The notes beneath the pieces are model-generated. The model worked only from the letters and a program-made list of their open reading frames with translations, had not been told where the DNA came from and did not search any database. A DNA stretch of 64,000 nucleotides, taken from NCBI GenBank assembly GCA_905116865.2, contig CAJHNH020008546.1:453273-517272 (forward strand), in the 5' to 3' direction. The stretch's first letter is position 1, and the number at the start of each line of letters is the position of its first letter. Both the position numbers and the translations under genes were made by a program. This document shows positions 1-10,706 of the stretch, in pieces. This DNA is from Candidula unifasciata (Eukaryota > Mollusca > Gastropoda > Stylommatophora > Geomitridae).

Positions 1-138
1 GAGATGTTAAGAATTTTTCTGAAACATCGCATTTCTAATGCTTATTACGATTATTGGATCAAATCTCTGCCGCTATCTGCATCCGACTAGGCTCAAATGT
101 TTAATAGACTTAGATGATTTTTTTCTTAGATGACATTG

Positions 139-290
139 GCCCCCAGCCTTAAATGGGTACAGATAGGAAGTAAAGGCGGCCAGCATGATGCTGACCACAT
201 CAACTTTTGAGTGCTGATTGGTCTATACAAATAGGTCTAATCCTATGTCCCCATTACGTCTGAAGGCGCTGAGAAGAGTCCTTGAATTAT
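139..290 (+). repeat. SINE-A, 3' fragment
   Basis: Lacks the tRNA-like head. The body matches other SINE-A copies: the 'agtaaaggcggc..gcatgatgctgaccacatca' stretch, then 'ttggtctat', and the tail 'ggcg..gagaagagtccttg'. Bases 1-138 and 291-630 show nothing I recognise. Confidence 0.7.
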
Positions 291-710
291 TATCATAAAA
301 TTTCGCCCACCTTCTGGTTAATATATTTGTTTGCTTGTTGATGTGTTCTAATTTAAACTTAGTAACAAACAAATCTGAATCTTACAAAATATTGTCACAA
401 TTCCATACTATGTTTAAACCTTTTAAACTTTAAACTCTCTCAGTACCAGGGAACTCATATTGCTTTTGTTTGCTTATGGTTATATTGTACACTTTACTTT
501 TGATGTCACATTCATCTGTTATTTAAACCCACTCTAGCTCAGTTTTTACTATAACTTCTTTTGCCCAACGGCAAACCTTTTGGCCAGTGACATTTATACG
601 AGACAAAATTGCGGATAAAGACAACAACTTATTTTAGGTGAACGAAAGAAGAAGCAGAAGGAGGTATGCGGGTATTTGAAAGGAAAAAAAATTATTCAAC
701 AAGTGGATAC

Positions 711-844
711 CAACATGAAAAGCGCTGGAGGATTTCATCTCGTTAAACTGCATTTCCAGTGCTGGTTTTTTCCCGTAGCAACAATGTTCGCTGGCATGTT
801 GAATTATAGCGTCCCTGGCATCTTGGTCACTGATGGACGCCACG
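711..844 (-). CDS. SSUH2: SSUH2-like protein, internal exon (conserved N-terminal part of the family core)
   Basis: Sense-strand borders are a TTTTGACAG acceptor (AG at 846-845) and a G|GTATCC donor (705-710). The exon has 1 nt, 44 codons, then 1 nt. The peptide contains ASISDQDARDAI, then SEHCCYGKKPALEM, and ends SSSAFHV. From memory this resembles the Ssu-2 homolog family, in which an acidic 'SI-[ST]-E/D' helix leads to a 'CCYG..A' stretch and 'SSAFHY', followed by a Cys-rich DnaJ-type zinc region. That Cys-rich part must lie left of the window. The entry phase (needs 2 nt) does not match the exit phase of the exon at 5577-5669 (1 nt), so at least one short exon between them was not found. 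The molecular function of SSUH2 is poorly known. The family call rests on one motif-rich exon plus the neighbouring exon. Confidence 0.68.
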
Positions 845-929
845 CTGTCAAAATATAGTCAGTATTCTTAGGAAATCTAATCTGGATAGCAAGTCAGAAC
901 AATGAACGAGGGTAAGATCTTTATTACTA

Positions 930-1515
930 TAAAATAATTACATTGTCATTAAGAAAGCGAGGGGGAGACGGCAATATCACAATTAAAGACAACATCGGCT
1001 GATGGATAAACAACAATCACTGATAAAATTATTATATATGTATATGTTAGGCTGCTTCTGATTGTGTCGCTCCATCTCTTGTGTGGTCTTTCCCTTGCTC
1101 TGTGTTCATTATATTTCTTTTGCGTGGCTCTCTGTGGCAGCTGGTACAAGGGATTTCTCGTTAGGTGACCAAACCATCTCAATTGTTCTTTAATGAATTG
1201 TATGACTGGTTTCAGTCCTAGTCTTCTTCTAATTTCTTCATTCCTGATTTTATCTCTTCTTGTCACACCGGCAGCTCTCCTAAGACATCTCATCTCTGTT
1301 GTTACGATCTTTCTCTCATTGCTTGTAGTAAGGGTCCATGGTTGTTACTGGTAGCGAAATATCGACCAAAAAATCGTTCTTATGAGATTTACGTTGATTG
1401 ACAGAGGTATCTTTCTATGCGTCACAAGCGGTGTTAGGCCTAATTGTCTCATCACCTGATTTACTTCCGCACATCGTACTTTGATTTCTCTATCCATTCT
1501 TCCCTAAGTCTTACC
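930..1515 (-). pseudogene. LINE ORF2 C-terminal remnant
   Basis: On the minus strand, 949-1293 reads through KIRNEEIRRRLG and LRWFGHLTRNP to a basic PHKRW stretch. This is the usual end of a non-LTR retrotransposon ORF2 (I-x-N-x-x-I-R, then R-W-F-G-H-x-x-R). Upstream, to about 1515, the same reading continues with stops and frameshifts. It lies inside the SSUH2-like gene. Confidence 0.75.
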
Positions 1516-1794
1516 GAACTGCAAATGTTTCATTGAGAGGGTAAGAGGCTATTAAAATATTTACCACGCTGCAATGCATACGCGTACTGATTTCCAAACA
1601 ATCTATACACGTATTTCAATTACTTTATTTTTAATTTTTTTTCTCTCCAGAGGTACAAACATTATCATGTCAAACAAAGATTAAAGAAATTCGGCGCTTC
1701 AAGAAAACGGCAGCATCTGCGCAGTAGTAAATTACAGACCCTAGGATCAAATGCAGAAATTAGTGTTGATCCGTGCAAAGTTTTTGAGATACTT

Positions 1795-1905
1795 TTGATT
1801 GTGTGAAGGCATGGGTTTAGAAACCCACTATAGGTAATGTCCTAGGAAGTAAAGGCAGTCTTTCTGATGATGACTACGTAACCAACCCAGTGTCGATTGG
1901 ACTTA
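1795..1905 (+). repeat. SINE-A internal fragment
   Basis: Contains 'cctaggaagtaaaggcagtc', a diverged 'gatgatgactacgtaacc' and 'gtgtcgattgg', matching the centre of SINE-A. Low identity. Confidence 0.5.
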
Positions 1906-1992
1906 AAAAAACAGGAGTGTGGCATACTATGCCAGATGCATTACTGGCGTGATATAGGTATTTGACTTTGTTTTACTTACACGCATACCGGG

Positions 1993-2098
1993 TGTGTGTT
2001 GGTTGGTATCTGTGTACATAGGTGTGTTAGTGTTTATGTCTGTAGTGTGTGTGGGTGTGTATGTGGGTGTTTGTGTGTGTGTTTGTGTGTGTGTGTAT
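1993..2098 (+). repeat. Imperfect (GT)n tract
   Basis: GT-rich simple repeat with TAT and GGG interruptions. Open frames across it are repeat translations. It is followed at 2178-2240 by a fragment of the SINE-A tail ('gtagggctaacaatatgccc', 'aaggtgtggaaaa'). Confidence 0.7.
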
Positions 2099-2394
2099 TA
2101 CCCTTATTCGAGACGGCTAGATGTCTTTTGTTACTACCCAAGAGATCAGGGACGAGTCCTAACTTTGGACATCGGTAACTGGTCAATAAAATGTAGGGCT
2201 AACAATATGCCCACTATGCCCCAAGGTGTGGAAAATGCTTCAATTACTTTTAGCCCTAGTTGGTTAAGGAATAAGGTCACGCATCTTAACTCATTAATCA
2301 CCACGCTGCCTAGGCTTCTTAGTCTGTACCACACAACGGACAAAACGAACGTTGGTTAAGAATTAGTAAAGTAAAGTAGTTGTTGTTGTTATTG

Positions 2395-2690
2395 TTGTTA
2401 TTGAGCTTTCGCCCTTTGGCCCAATGCCATGAAGTGGAATTTACATGTTTTCATAAGCTGTTATTTTCCTCCGCACAAGGTGTTCCACCTGTCTGGTCTC
2501 GGAGGGAGTAGCATTCTTCTAGTCTCGTTGAGTTTTGGGTACTCAAACTGATGGTGTTTAACAGTTTCGTAGGGGTAGTTACATAGCTGGCACTCTGGGG
2601 AGTGTTGTAGCTGTATTCTGTTTAGGTGTCCATTGAGTGGAGTATGTTGTGTAATAACGTAAAGATATACAATGCACTTTAGTTAAACAA
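2395..2690 (-). pseudogene. LINE C-terminal end (zinc-knuckle type)
   Basis: Minus-strand translation gives NGHLNRIQLQHSPECQLC, then YETVKHHQFEYPKL, then DRWNTLCGG. The C-x-x-C ... H-H ... pattern after 'G-H-L-N-R' is the terminal Cys/His motif of Jockey/CR1-like ORF2 proteins. No intact ORF. Bases 2690-3170 show nothing further that I recognise. Confidence 0.65.
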
Positions 2691-3179
2691 ATCTGGCCTA
2701 CCTGTTGATTGCCTGTCGGTCGGGGGCTTGTCCCTGAACGGCTTCATCATAGGAGGGAGGTGGCAAGGCAGCTAGTTGAAAAACACATCGAGAATGTTTG
2801 CTAGCTTGTAAAGATTTCAAAAAGGATTTAAAGAAGACGAATAATTCCATTGCCCCGGGTGTTAGCCCAGTCTTTCTCTAAAGAAATAAAAGCCGCATAT
2901 AAGGAGCGTCGGGTAGAGCACGAACTACCTAGATCTAGCAACGATCTCTTCTAAAAGTGTCCCCGTGATCCAAAAATACAGCTCAGAAACGAACACAAGA
3001 CCTTCACAGCCCAAGGCAATTGCCTGAACTACTTAGCCACGGTGATAATCCCCACTTCCCTGCACGATGATGATCAGTTGAAAAAATAAGTATCTGTCTT
3101 GCAGCTTTCTTCTTCTTCTGCTTGGGTCGCGTTAGCGCAGTCGTTAGGAGACTTGATTTAAAATCTATTCTTATTCCGC

Positions 3180-3375
3180 TTAGCGTCCACAGGCTGCAAA
3201 CTTCAGTGAAACATTCTTGTTGTTCGTCCACTCGCCGAACTTTGTTCTCGATCCAGAACTGGAGTTTTGCGTGCACATCGGTTTTACAGATCAGGACTAT
3301 TTATATGTTGACTATTGTTTCCTCAAGCAGATGCACTTCGACTTTGAAGGAAGTACCCATAATTAATCGATTTCT
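3180..3375 (+). repeat. Rep-F copy
   Basis: Shares with the better copy at 48980-49275 the landmarks 'gttgttcgtccac', 'gttttgcgtgcacatc', 'gttttacagatc' and 'cagatgcac..gactttgaa'. No tRNA-like head was seen; class unknown. Confidence 0.65.
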
Positions 3376-3660
3376 TCATCATCATCATCAAGTGCCCTGC
3401 CAGCTGGCGTAGACGTTGATGCATCTTCTCAGGTCTTTGTCTTAATAGTTTTGGATCAATTCCACTGATGATATTCCTCTATGCCACTGTCTTAAGCCAT
3501 CCATCATCGTTTCTCTTGGTCTGCCTCTTCTACCAGTGATCTTTCCAGTCGTCAGGATATTTTCCAGTGCTTCTTTTCTTATCACATGACCATACAAATT
3601 TGTTTATCTCCTTCTTATTGTTATAAATAATGTTCTACTTTTATTAGCCACTTCCAAGAA
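3370..3660 (-). pseudogene. LINE C-terminal tail with (ATG)n end
   Basis: On the minus strand the sequence ends in (ATG)n ('catcatcatcatca' at 3378-3391). It is preceded by readings such as KRQTKRNDGWLKTV and PEKMHQRLRQLAG, which resemble the end of RTE-like ORF2. Degraded. Confidence 0.5.
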
Positions 3661-3929
3661 ATCATTGTTAATCACTGAGACAGTCGAAGGTATTAGCAAC
3701 ATTCTTCTCAAGAATTACATCTTGATGGTAAAGGCTGAGGATTTAATCCAGTAGGTATGTGACCTAGACGTGATGTTTTTGTAGTGTTAAAAGCGCTGAT
3801 GTGCTTCAATATACAACACGCGATAACGAGATTACCGAACACCCCCCTAGTAGTGTGGGAAGGTCGAGTGACTGGAGGTCGACAAATTAGTGGTGAGCTA
3901 GTGTGTAACGTGGGGAGATTATCGTGGAA

Positions 3930-4300
3930 CTGACCGTCATGATTATTAAAAACCTTCTTTGTCGTGTACTTTCAGTCAGCTCTTACACAGATGATCCTGC
4001 ATGCCATAATGTCAAACTGTCCAGCATCTTTTCTCTCGGTCTCCCTCTGCCTCTCCTCCACTCCAACTTTTTTACCGTTACGATGAACTCCAGTTTTCTC
4101 CTTCTCATCAAATGATTAAAAAATGTAGATTGTCTCTTTCTAATGTGGGCAAACAGTTATCTTCGTGAGTCAGTTTCTTTCAAGACATCTTTGTTACTTA
4201 AAAAAATAAAATCTGTCTATAGTATTCACATCATTGGTCTATAGAAACACATCTCAGCAGCTTCCAAATAAGTTTTCACTATTTTACTTACCGTCGATGA
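3930..4300 (-). pseudogene. LINE ORF2 remnant
   Basis: Clearly homologous to 15805-16205 (shared 'tcgtgtacttt.agtcag', 'aaactgtccagc', 'tctctcggtct.cctctgcctctcc', 'ctccttctcatca'). The minus-strand reading has the basic, Arg-rich character of a LINE C-terminal region, but stops prevent a continuous ORF. Confidence 0.5.
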
Positions 4301-4430
4301 TTCAGATCCGTCTATCAATATAGGATTTATATAACTTTTAAGATTTCTCTTTCTCGTCTCAACTTACAAAGAAAGACTGCATAAAATTGTGTTCATTTTA
4401 CGGCATAAAGATAACTTATTACAAACATAA

Positions 4431-4735
4431 GAATAGACAGTCAGACAACTTAACACCAGCATCGAAATAGACAGGCAGACAACTTAACACCAACATCAGA
4501 ATAGACAGTCAGACAACTTAACACCAACACCAGAATAGACAGTCAGACAACTTAACACCAGCATCAGAACAGACAGTCAGACATCTTAACACCAACATCA
4601 GAATAGACAGTCAGGCAACTTAACACCAACATCAGAACAGACAGTCAGACAACTTAACACCAACATCAGAATAGACAGTCAGACAACTTAACACCAACAT
4701 AAGAAAAGAGGTAGTCAGAGAACTTATATTGCGAA
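4431..4735 (+). repeat. 34-bp minisatellite, about 8 copies
   Basis: Tandem units of about 34 bp built on 'agacagtcagacaacttaac' plus 'accaacatcagaat'. Variants include acagg/acagt and atcgaa/atcaga. Intronic to the SSUH2-like gene if the exon chain is right. Confidence 0.9.
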
Positions 4736-4859
4736 CATCAGAAAGTTAAGCTGCATATCTTTTACTGGACGTTGCAGAACCAGCACTGGCGTTTTCTGAA
4801 TGGTGTGATTTTTTAAAGTCAAATGTTACGTTTATTAGTTTGCCACTGGCAACTATGAA

Positions 4860-5150
4860 CCTCTTTTAACTACAGTGAACAGGCGAAAAATGCAATGGTA
4901 AGGACATGTAATAAGATCTCATGGTCTCTCAAAAACAATACTGCAGGACTCAGTAGAGGGAAAGAGGAGAATGGGCAGACCAAGAAAGACCTGGTCACAG
5001 AACCTGACTGACTGAACAGGTCTCAGGCTCGCAACAATGAAGTAAATCGCAACTGACCGCCAAAGGTGGAGAGAGATGATCAGACAGTCAACAGAAACTG
5101 GTGACCCAACGACACGTAGTGTTACGGGATGATGATGATGATGATAACGA
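4860..5150 (+). pseudogene. LINE ORF2 C-terminal end with (GAT)n tail
   Basis: Plus-strand reading contains GRPRKTWSQNLTD, then TDRQRWREMIRQST, ending at a 'gatgatgatgatgatgat' tail. This matches the conserved RTE-type ending 'GRPRKTW ... DRxxWRxxV'. In-frame stops make it a relic. The ending resembles the one at 37074-37190. Confidence 0.8.
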
Positions 5151-5265
5151 GTTTGCCATTCCTTACCCAACGGTCAGCTCACGGTACCACTGTCGGCACC
5201 AACGCAAGACATATTGTCCGCAGCTGGGATTGAACCCGCCATCTCGGCATTACACCGGAAAGAGG
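5140..5265 (-). repeat. SINE-B, 5' head fragment
   Basis: Minus orientation. Includes the diagnostic 'ccaacgcaag', the B-box-like 'gctgggattgaaccc' (reverse complement) and 'ctcggcattac'. Confidence 0.7.
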
Positions 5266-5576
5266 CAGTAAGACACTACATGAAACATTTTATTTCAAAT
5301 AGAGAATCCTTTATAACTGAAGTACAAATGCAGCCACAATCAAAAACAACTGTATGTCTTACCAGAGCTACTGAAATATCAGAACTATGTCTTTCTGTTT
5401 ACAATGTTCAGAACGCAGGGAAGGAATCGTTGCTGCTTCAAGAAATCTTGTTAAAACATGTGAGGCAATAAATTGTGCCATCTATTGTTTGTGTCTTCTT
5501 TGTTTAAATAATCATATTGTCTCAGTCATACACGCCCACACATCTAGTGTTGACCTAAAGTTGTCCTCAAACTTAC

Positions 5577-5669
5577 CTTCTTCAAATCCAATGTTGCCAT
5601 ATCCAGGAAGACGGTCCATGGAGTCAAGCGTTGGAGCAGATGGTTCTGCTTCATGATCTCCAGCTGGCG
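5577..5669 (-). CDS. SSUH2: SSUH2-like protein, exon with PSAP and LPGYG motifs
   Basis: The sense acceptor is a strong pyrimidine tract ending CACAG (AG at 5671-5670). The donor G|GTAAGT (5571-5576) is perfect. The exon has 2 nt, 30 codons, then 1 nt. The peptide runs PAGDHEAEPSAPTL, then DSMDRLPGYGNIGFEE. Its entry phase joins exactly to the exon at 8173-8483 (G + CG = Ala). An acidic linker with 'SMD..PGY' before the family core is what I recall from SSUH2 N-termini. PSAP is also the minimal late-domain (TSG101-binding) tetrapeptide, but one occurrence in disordered sequence is weak evidence of function. The splice sites are convincing; the family call comes mainly from the exon at 711-844. 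Confidence 0.72.
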
Positions 5670-5794
5670 CTGTGAATGGCGGGAAGAGAAAATTTACGAC
5701 GGTTACACATGGAAGATGTTTGCAAACGAGAGGATGAACTTCATGGCGCTGAGTTTGATCATGTACGACCCATTCTATTGCATAGCTGACACTA

Positions 5795-6040
5795 CGGTAG
5801 CGAAGCGACTTGATGCCCGCTTGCCGGCTCAAAGGGCTTGGGTTTAAATACCCATCAAGGGGTATTTTTTCTCAAAACTGATCTTGTCTGTCAGGTCGAC
5901 CCAAACTATGGTACCAGGCAGTGTCTTGGGAAGAAAAGGCGACCGGCGCGATGTTGACCACATCACCCGTCAAGTATCGATTAATCTATAAAAATATGAG
6001 TCTGATATGCCACAAGAGTTAAAACAAGATCCTTGACTGC
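5795..6040 (+). repeat. SINE-A copy, diverged
   Basis: Head 'tagcgaagcgacttgatgcc' and B-box-like 'gggtttaaataccc', then 'gtcgacccaa', 'gggaagaaaaggcgaccggc', 'gatgttgaccacatcacc'. Ends within the 'gtctgatatgcc' tail. Confidence 0.75.
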
Positions 6041-6089
6041 TTTCTTTCGCTTCCTAATAGCTGGTCGCCCGACAAAGGTTTAAATTGTT

Positions 6090-6300
6090 TCGGCCGTTGA
6101 AGCTGCAGGATGGACACAGCAACTTCATACTGGAACCAGATCTTCTTCATTTCCTTCTTGTGTGTTTACCGGCTGTAAGCTCCTGCGGAACGTTCTAGTT
6201 GTTCGTCCATTTGGACTCCAGCTTTATGCTAGGGCTTGTTTTGCGTGCACCTCCGTTTTACTGGCAAACGATTTTCAGAATATTCTGAGAGGTATCTATC
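6090..6300 (+). repeat. Rep-F fragment
   Basis: Shares 'ccggctgtaagctcctgcgg', 'gttgttcgtcca' and 'ttttgcgtgcacctccgttt' with other rep-F copies. Bases 6300-7230 hold only G and C runs (6377-6420, 7000-7018) and no recognised gene. Confidence 0.6.
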
Positions 6301-7229
6301 TGGGACATAGATGGCGGAACCTTTCCGCTCCTGCCAGCCTAAATATTTAGCCTAGACAATTTTAAAGCGTGATTTGGGGAGGGGGGGGGGTGCGGGGCTG
6401 AAAGGGGGACCCCCCCCCCCAATCATGTTTTCTTTGTGACCGGGCACCAGATCTTGGAAATCAATGTGACCAGGAAAGCAAATCGAACAGTATCATTTTA
6501 CTCTGGCCTAGAATACGTAAAGGTTCAACACTTCATATCTCACTTGCACTATCTTTACTTGATTTGTTCCTGTTAAACGATTGCGCCAGTTTTATGTTTG
6601 ATGCAGCTCCTTTGGGGAATTCAAATCTGGGTAGGTGAAATGTTATCTGAGTTTGTTTATCGCAGAATAAAACTTGTCCCGTGGTTTGTGAACCTTGTGT
6701 CGGTTACAGGCTATCCCTTTTGTAAGTTAACTCTTCAAGTTCCAAACCTTTATTACTTTAACTTCATCTTCCAGGCGTGTTTAGCTTAAAGGCAAAAAAT
6801 ACTAAGGTATGGGTGAGCCCAGTATAGGCAATGGCACAGATGTAAATTCATGCTTCTTTCCCCTTACAATAGCCAGTATCGAGGCCTTTTTGAAGCATCA
6901 TTCCACCCCCTCCCCCAACCCCAGCACTATTGTAAAAATCCTCTGTGGTACGTAACGACACCTTTTGTTAGACATTATACAGTCAGAATGGCGCACCGCC
7001 CCGCCCCCCCCCCCCCCCGTTAAACTAATAATTTATGTACAAAGGATCAATATAACCTATGACTGTGATAGAAGAGAGTTAGAACATCCTATTATCTTTG
7101 GAATGAAAAAAAAAAGATGGTAAGTTGTGCAGTACTTAAGGATTTACAGTTATAATACAAGAAGATAGAGCTAATCTGGGCACACACTGAGCAGAGAATC
7201 AATAAATAGGTGGTGACATGAGAAATAAA

Positions 7230-7570
7230 TGAACTAAGAAAACAAGGACTTCCAAAAGACACTCTGACACATACTTTGAAGCCAGAGGTCAAGGCTGGTG
7301 GAACTGGATTCCAAACGTGGTCAGAGAGGATTGCTCACGACGGAGAAGAATGGAGGAATTGTTGTGAGCCCTAGGTGAAGTATTGTGACAGATCAGGATG
7401 GTGGATGAATACGAACGTGTCAACCAACCAACGAAACAAGCGAGCAAGCAACTAATTAATTAGATACACCCCTTCACCAATCAACCTACTAACCAACTAA
7501 CACACGAACAAATTAATCAACCATTCACCTCACCAATCAACCAACCAGCAAACTAAACAACCAGTCAAAA
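7230..7570 (+). pseudogene. LINE C-terminal relic followed by CAAC-rich simple sequence
   Basis: Plus strand reads WSERIAHDGEEWRNC (7319-7363), typical of the last helix of non-LTR ORF2 ('DR.EWR..'). From about 7415 to 7570 it passes into low-complexity 'ccaaccaacg' and 'accaatcaacc' repeats. Confidence 0.5.
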
Positions 7571-7582
7571 GCCCTTCTAATA

Positions 7583-7588
7583 ATATTA

Positions 7589-7621
<33 letters not shown>

Positions 7622-7628
7622 TTTGTAA

Positions 7629-7667
<39 letters not shown>

Positions 7668-8122
7668 AAGTAGTAGTAGTAGAATCAGTAGTAGTAGTAG
7701 TAATAATAGTAGTAGTAGTAGTAGTAGTAGAATCAGTAGTAGTAGTAGAATCAGTAGTAGTAGTAGTAGAATCAGTAGTAGTAGTAGTAGCAGCAGCAGT
7801 AGTAGTAGTAATAATAGTATTAGTAGTAGTAGTAGAATCAGTAGTAGTAGTAGTAGTAGTAGAATCAGTAGTAGTAGTAGTAGTAGCAGCAGCAGCAGTA
7901 GTAGTAGTAATAATAGTAGTAGTAGTAGTAATAGTAGTAGCAGCAGCAGTAGTAGTAGTAGTAATAATAGTAGTAGTAGTAGTAGTAGTAGAATCAGTAG
8001 TAGTAGTAGTAGCAGAAGCAGTAGTAGTAGTAATAGTAGTAGTAGTAGTAGAATCAGCAGTAGTAGTAGTAGCAGCAGCAGCAGTAGTAGTAGTAATAAT
8101 AGTAGTAGTAATAGCAGCAGTA
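7583..8122 (+). repeat. (AGT)n trinucleotide microsatellite, ~540 bp
   Basis: Almost pure AGT/TAG with AGA, AAT, ATC and AGC variants. The long poly-Leu open frame on the minus strand is an artefact of this repeat. It lies about 50 bp from the 3' border of the SSUH2-like exon at 8173. Confidence 0.95.
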
Positions 8123-8172
8123 CTGTGTTGCTACCTATAAGAACGTTTGAGATATAGTGTGACAATTCTCAC

Positions 8173-8483
8173 CTCCATCTGGAGCAGGACCCACTTGACT
8201 CCCAGGTCCAGGTTTGAAGCCTGTCCCTTGGTGAGGTGGGTAGGGACCTGTCCCTTGTTGAGGTGGGTAAGGGCCTGTCCCTTGTTGAGGTGGGTAAGGG
8301 CCTGTCCCTTGTTGAGCTGGGAATGGACCTGTCCCTTGTTGAGGTGGGTAAGGACTTGCACCTTGTTGATGTGGGTAGGAACCTGTCCCTTGTTGAGGTG
8401 GGTAAGGGCTTGTCCCTTGTTGAGGTAGGTAAGGACTTGCACCTCCGGCCGAGTGAGCAGACAGGTTCTTTCCATAAGCCTCG
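8173..8483 (-). CDS. SSUH2: SSUH2-like protein, Pro/Gln/Gly/Tyr-rich repeat exon
   Basis: The sense acceptor is TTTTGTCTTCAG (AG at 8485-8484) and the donor is GATGGAG|GTGAGA (8167-8172). The exon has 1 nt, 103 codons, then 1 nt, and splices in phase to 5577-5669. The peptide starts EAYGKNLSAHSAGG and then carries about nine copies of a 9-residue unit, QQGTGPYPP, with S/A/F/H variants. It ends GFKPGPGSQVGPAPDG. Such a segment should be disordered. The DNA is a 27-bp minisatellite whose length is a multiple of three, so copy number can change without shifting the frame. The upstream exon (phase 2) was not found. Membership of the SSUH2-like gene is inferred from phase, strand and proximity. 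Confidence 0.62.
8215..8440 (-). repeat. 27-bp coding minisatellite
   Basis: Eight to nine tandem units containing 'cctgtcccttgttgaggtgg' on the plus strand. The substitutions change single residues only, and no unit contains a stop in the coding frame. Confidence 0.9.
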
Positions 8484-8741
8484 CTGAAGACAAAACACCC
8501 ACAAACATAGACTTTTGTAATTCTGTATGCAGACCAGTGCTGTACAACCCTTTTCAGGTCGCGTCCCCCTTGATTATATTGCAAGACCCCCACGCCATCT
8601 GTTTAACTCAACATAAACAAATGTGACTGAAAAGAGGAGGACAACAGATTACCCAATAAGGGAAGCAGACAGTATGGAGATACGTTTTGGTCAGAATGTG
8701 TTCCTAATCTATAATTAAATGACCGTGTTATCATATTATTT

Positions 8742-8990
8742 GAAGAGTGGCTGGTCGAACGGTTAGAACGCTGGGCTCTTAAGTGGGATATCCTGATTCA
8801 AATCCTCGATAAGGCTAGTGATTTTTTTTTCGGTCAGGGGCAAAATAAAATCCTTACTTGCACAGTCGTGGCGACAGCACTAGCCATGCGACCGTAAATC
8901 TTCACTCAGACCCCACCCCGCCCCCTTTACCCCTGTCCCCCCTAAATCCCAAAAGTGGTATAATAAAGGCGGTATTTGGCACTTATCATA
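8742..8990 (+). repeat. SINE-D copy
   Basis: tRNA-like head with 'ggtcgaacggttagaacgct' (A-box-like) and 'ttcaaatcctcgat' (B-box-like), then 'gtcaggggcaaaat', 'gtggcgacagca', 'gtggtataataaaggc'. Same family as 11805-11985. Confidence 0.75.
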
Positions 8991-9104
8991 TTAACATCCT
9001 CCTATCCCCCCCCCCCCTCTTTTTTCCGGAAACCTCTTTGCACTCCGCAAGTAGGAGACCCTTGGTGAAGACAGTAGACAGATGTTTTAACCAGCTTAGA
9101 TATG

Positions 9105-9400
9105 TTTGACGTATGATCGCTAAAAGTCGAGAGGATCGACTTCGTTGCATCGAGCAAGGCTCGATCTCTCTCTCTCTCTTCGCATTGCGTCTAGCTGCCT
9201 GTCGAAAGAATCGCACAAAATACAAACTCCATTGCTCCAGCGACAATTTCCTGGGATCTCTGCAAAAAATATGCGCTCGTGCACTGAATAGCACAGTCTT
9301 TAAAGTGGGACCATGCTCTTCAGAGAGAGATAAACTGTGTCACCACGGAAACCTTCTCCAAGTTATAAATAGTCATGATCCTTAAGCATAATTCACTGAA
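9105..9400 (+). repeat. SINE-C copy
   Basis: Shares 'aaagtcgagaggatcgactt', 'gaa.gaatcgcacaa', 'ctccagcgacaatttcc' and 'cactgaa' with 61690-61945. Contains a short (TC)n. An imperfect (CA)n tract follows at 9430-9480. Confidence 0.65.
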
Positions 9401-9431
9401 TTTCTAAACAAGACTATAAACACCACGCGTG

Positions 9432-9463
<32 letters not shown>

Positions 9464-9758
9464 CACACACGCACACAGCGTGTGATGCACAATCACTGAC
9501 AGTTTTTGTTTTTGTTGTGGAATTAGTTATTAGAAGCAATGGTTGTTTTTTAAAGCAAAAAAGGATAAATCAAAAGAACAAGGAAGTATTAAGGCTGTAT
9601 AGTGAGAAACTGTTTCCCCCCACAGTTTAGCTTCCCAGTGAGCGTTTTTCCTTTTGTTTTGTTTAAACACTTGCCAACTTATAGGAACACTGGAGGATGT
9701 ATAGTAGATTTTCAAAAAAAAAAAAAAAAAACCGTTTACAGCCTCTTTAATACCTTTC

Positions 9759-9916
9759 TTCTTCTTCTTCTTCTTCTTCTTCTTCTTCTTCTTCTTCTTC
9801 TTCTTCTTCTTCTTCTTCTTCTTCTTCTTCTTCTTCTTCTTCTTCTTCTTCTTCTTCTTCTTCTTCTTCTTCTTCTTCTTCTTCTTCTTCTTCTTCTTCT
9901 TCTTCTTCTTCTTCTT
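9759..9916 (+). repeat. (CTT)n microsatellite, ~52 units
   Basis: Perfect CTT run. This is the only long GAA/TTC tract in the window with the pyrimidine strand on plus, and it lies outside the cyclase gene. Confidence 0.97.
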
Positions 9917-10320
<404 letters not shown>

Positions 10321-10599
10321 CCTGGTGAAGTATGGGATCTGAACCAACCATGGTTATCGGCTGTTTAACAATCAGGTTGTGCAGCTACAGTAGCTGTACA
10401 CTGATTTCTTGTTCTTCTTCCGTCCATACCGTGTATCTCTGGTCATCATTTCTGTCATCAGTCTTTTGTCTGGTATACTGCCAGCTATTTCAGTTACACG
10501 TATTCTTCAATACAATGAAATCAAATGGTTCAACCTCACTTTTCAAAGTTCCCCCTTTCTGTCATCAGATCGTACTTTAGCTGATAACATTTTGTGTTA

Positions 10600-10702
10600 T
10601 AGAAGTTATTTGCGTATCCATTTCAGGACGTTGCAGAATCACCTCCAGCATTGGCTGTTGTGGTTTTTCTCGGCAAATTTACGTCCAGCAGGCCCTTCTT
10701 GG
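10600..10702 (-). repeat. SINE-B 3' fragment
   Basis: Minus-oriented tail: 'ttgcgtatcc', 'aggacgttgcagaatc', 'gctgttgtggtttttct', 'ggcaaatttacgtccag'. Bases 10321-10600 hold no recognised feature. Confidence 0.75.
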
Positions 10703-10706
10703 GAGT

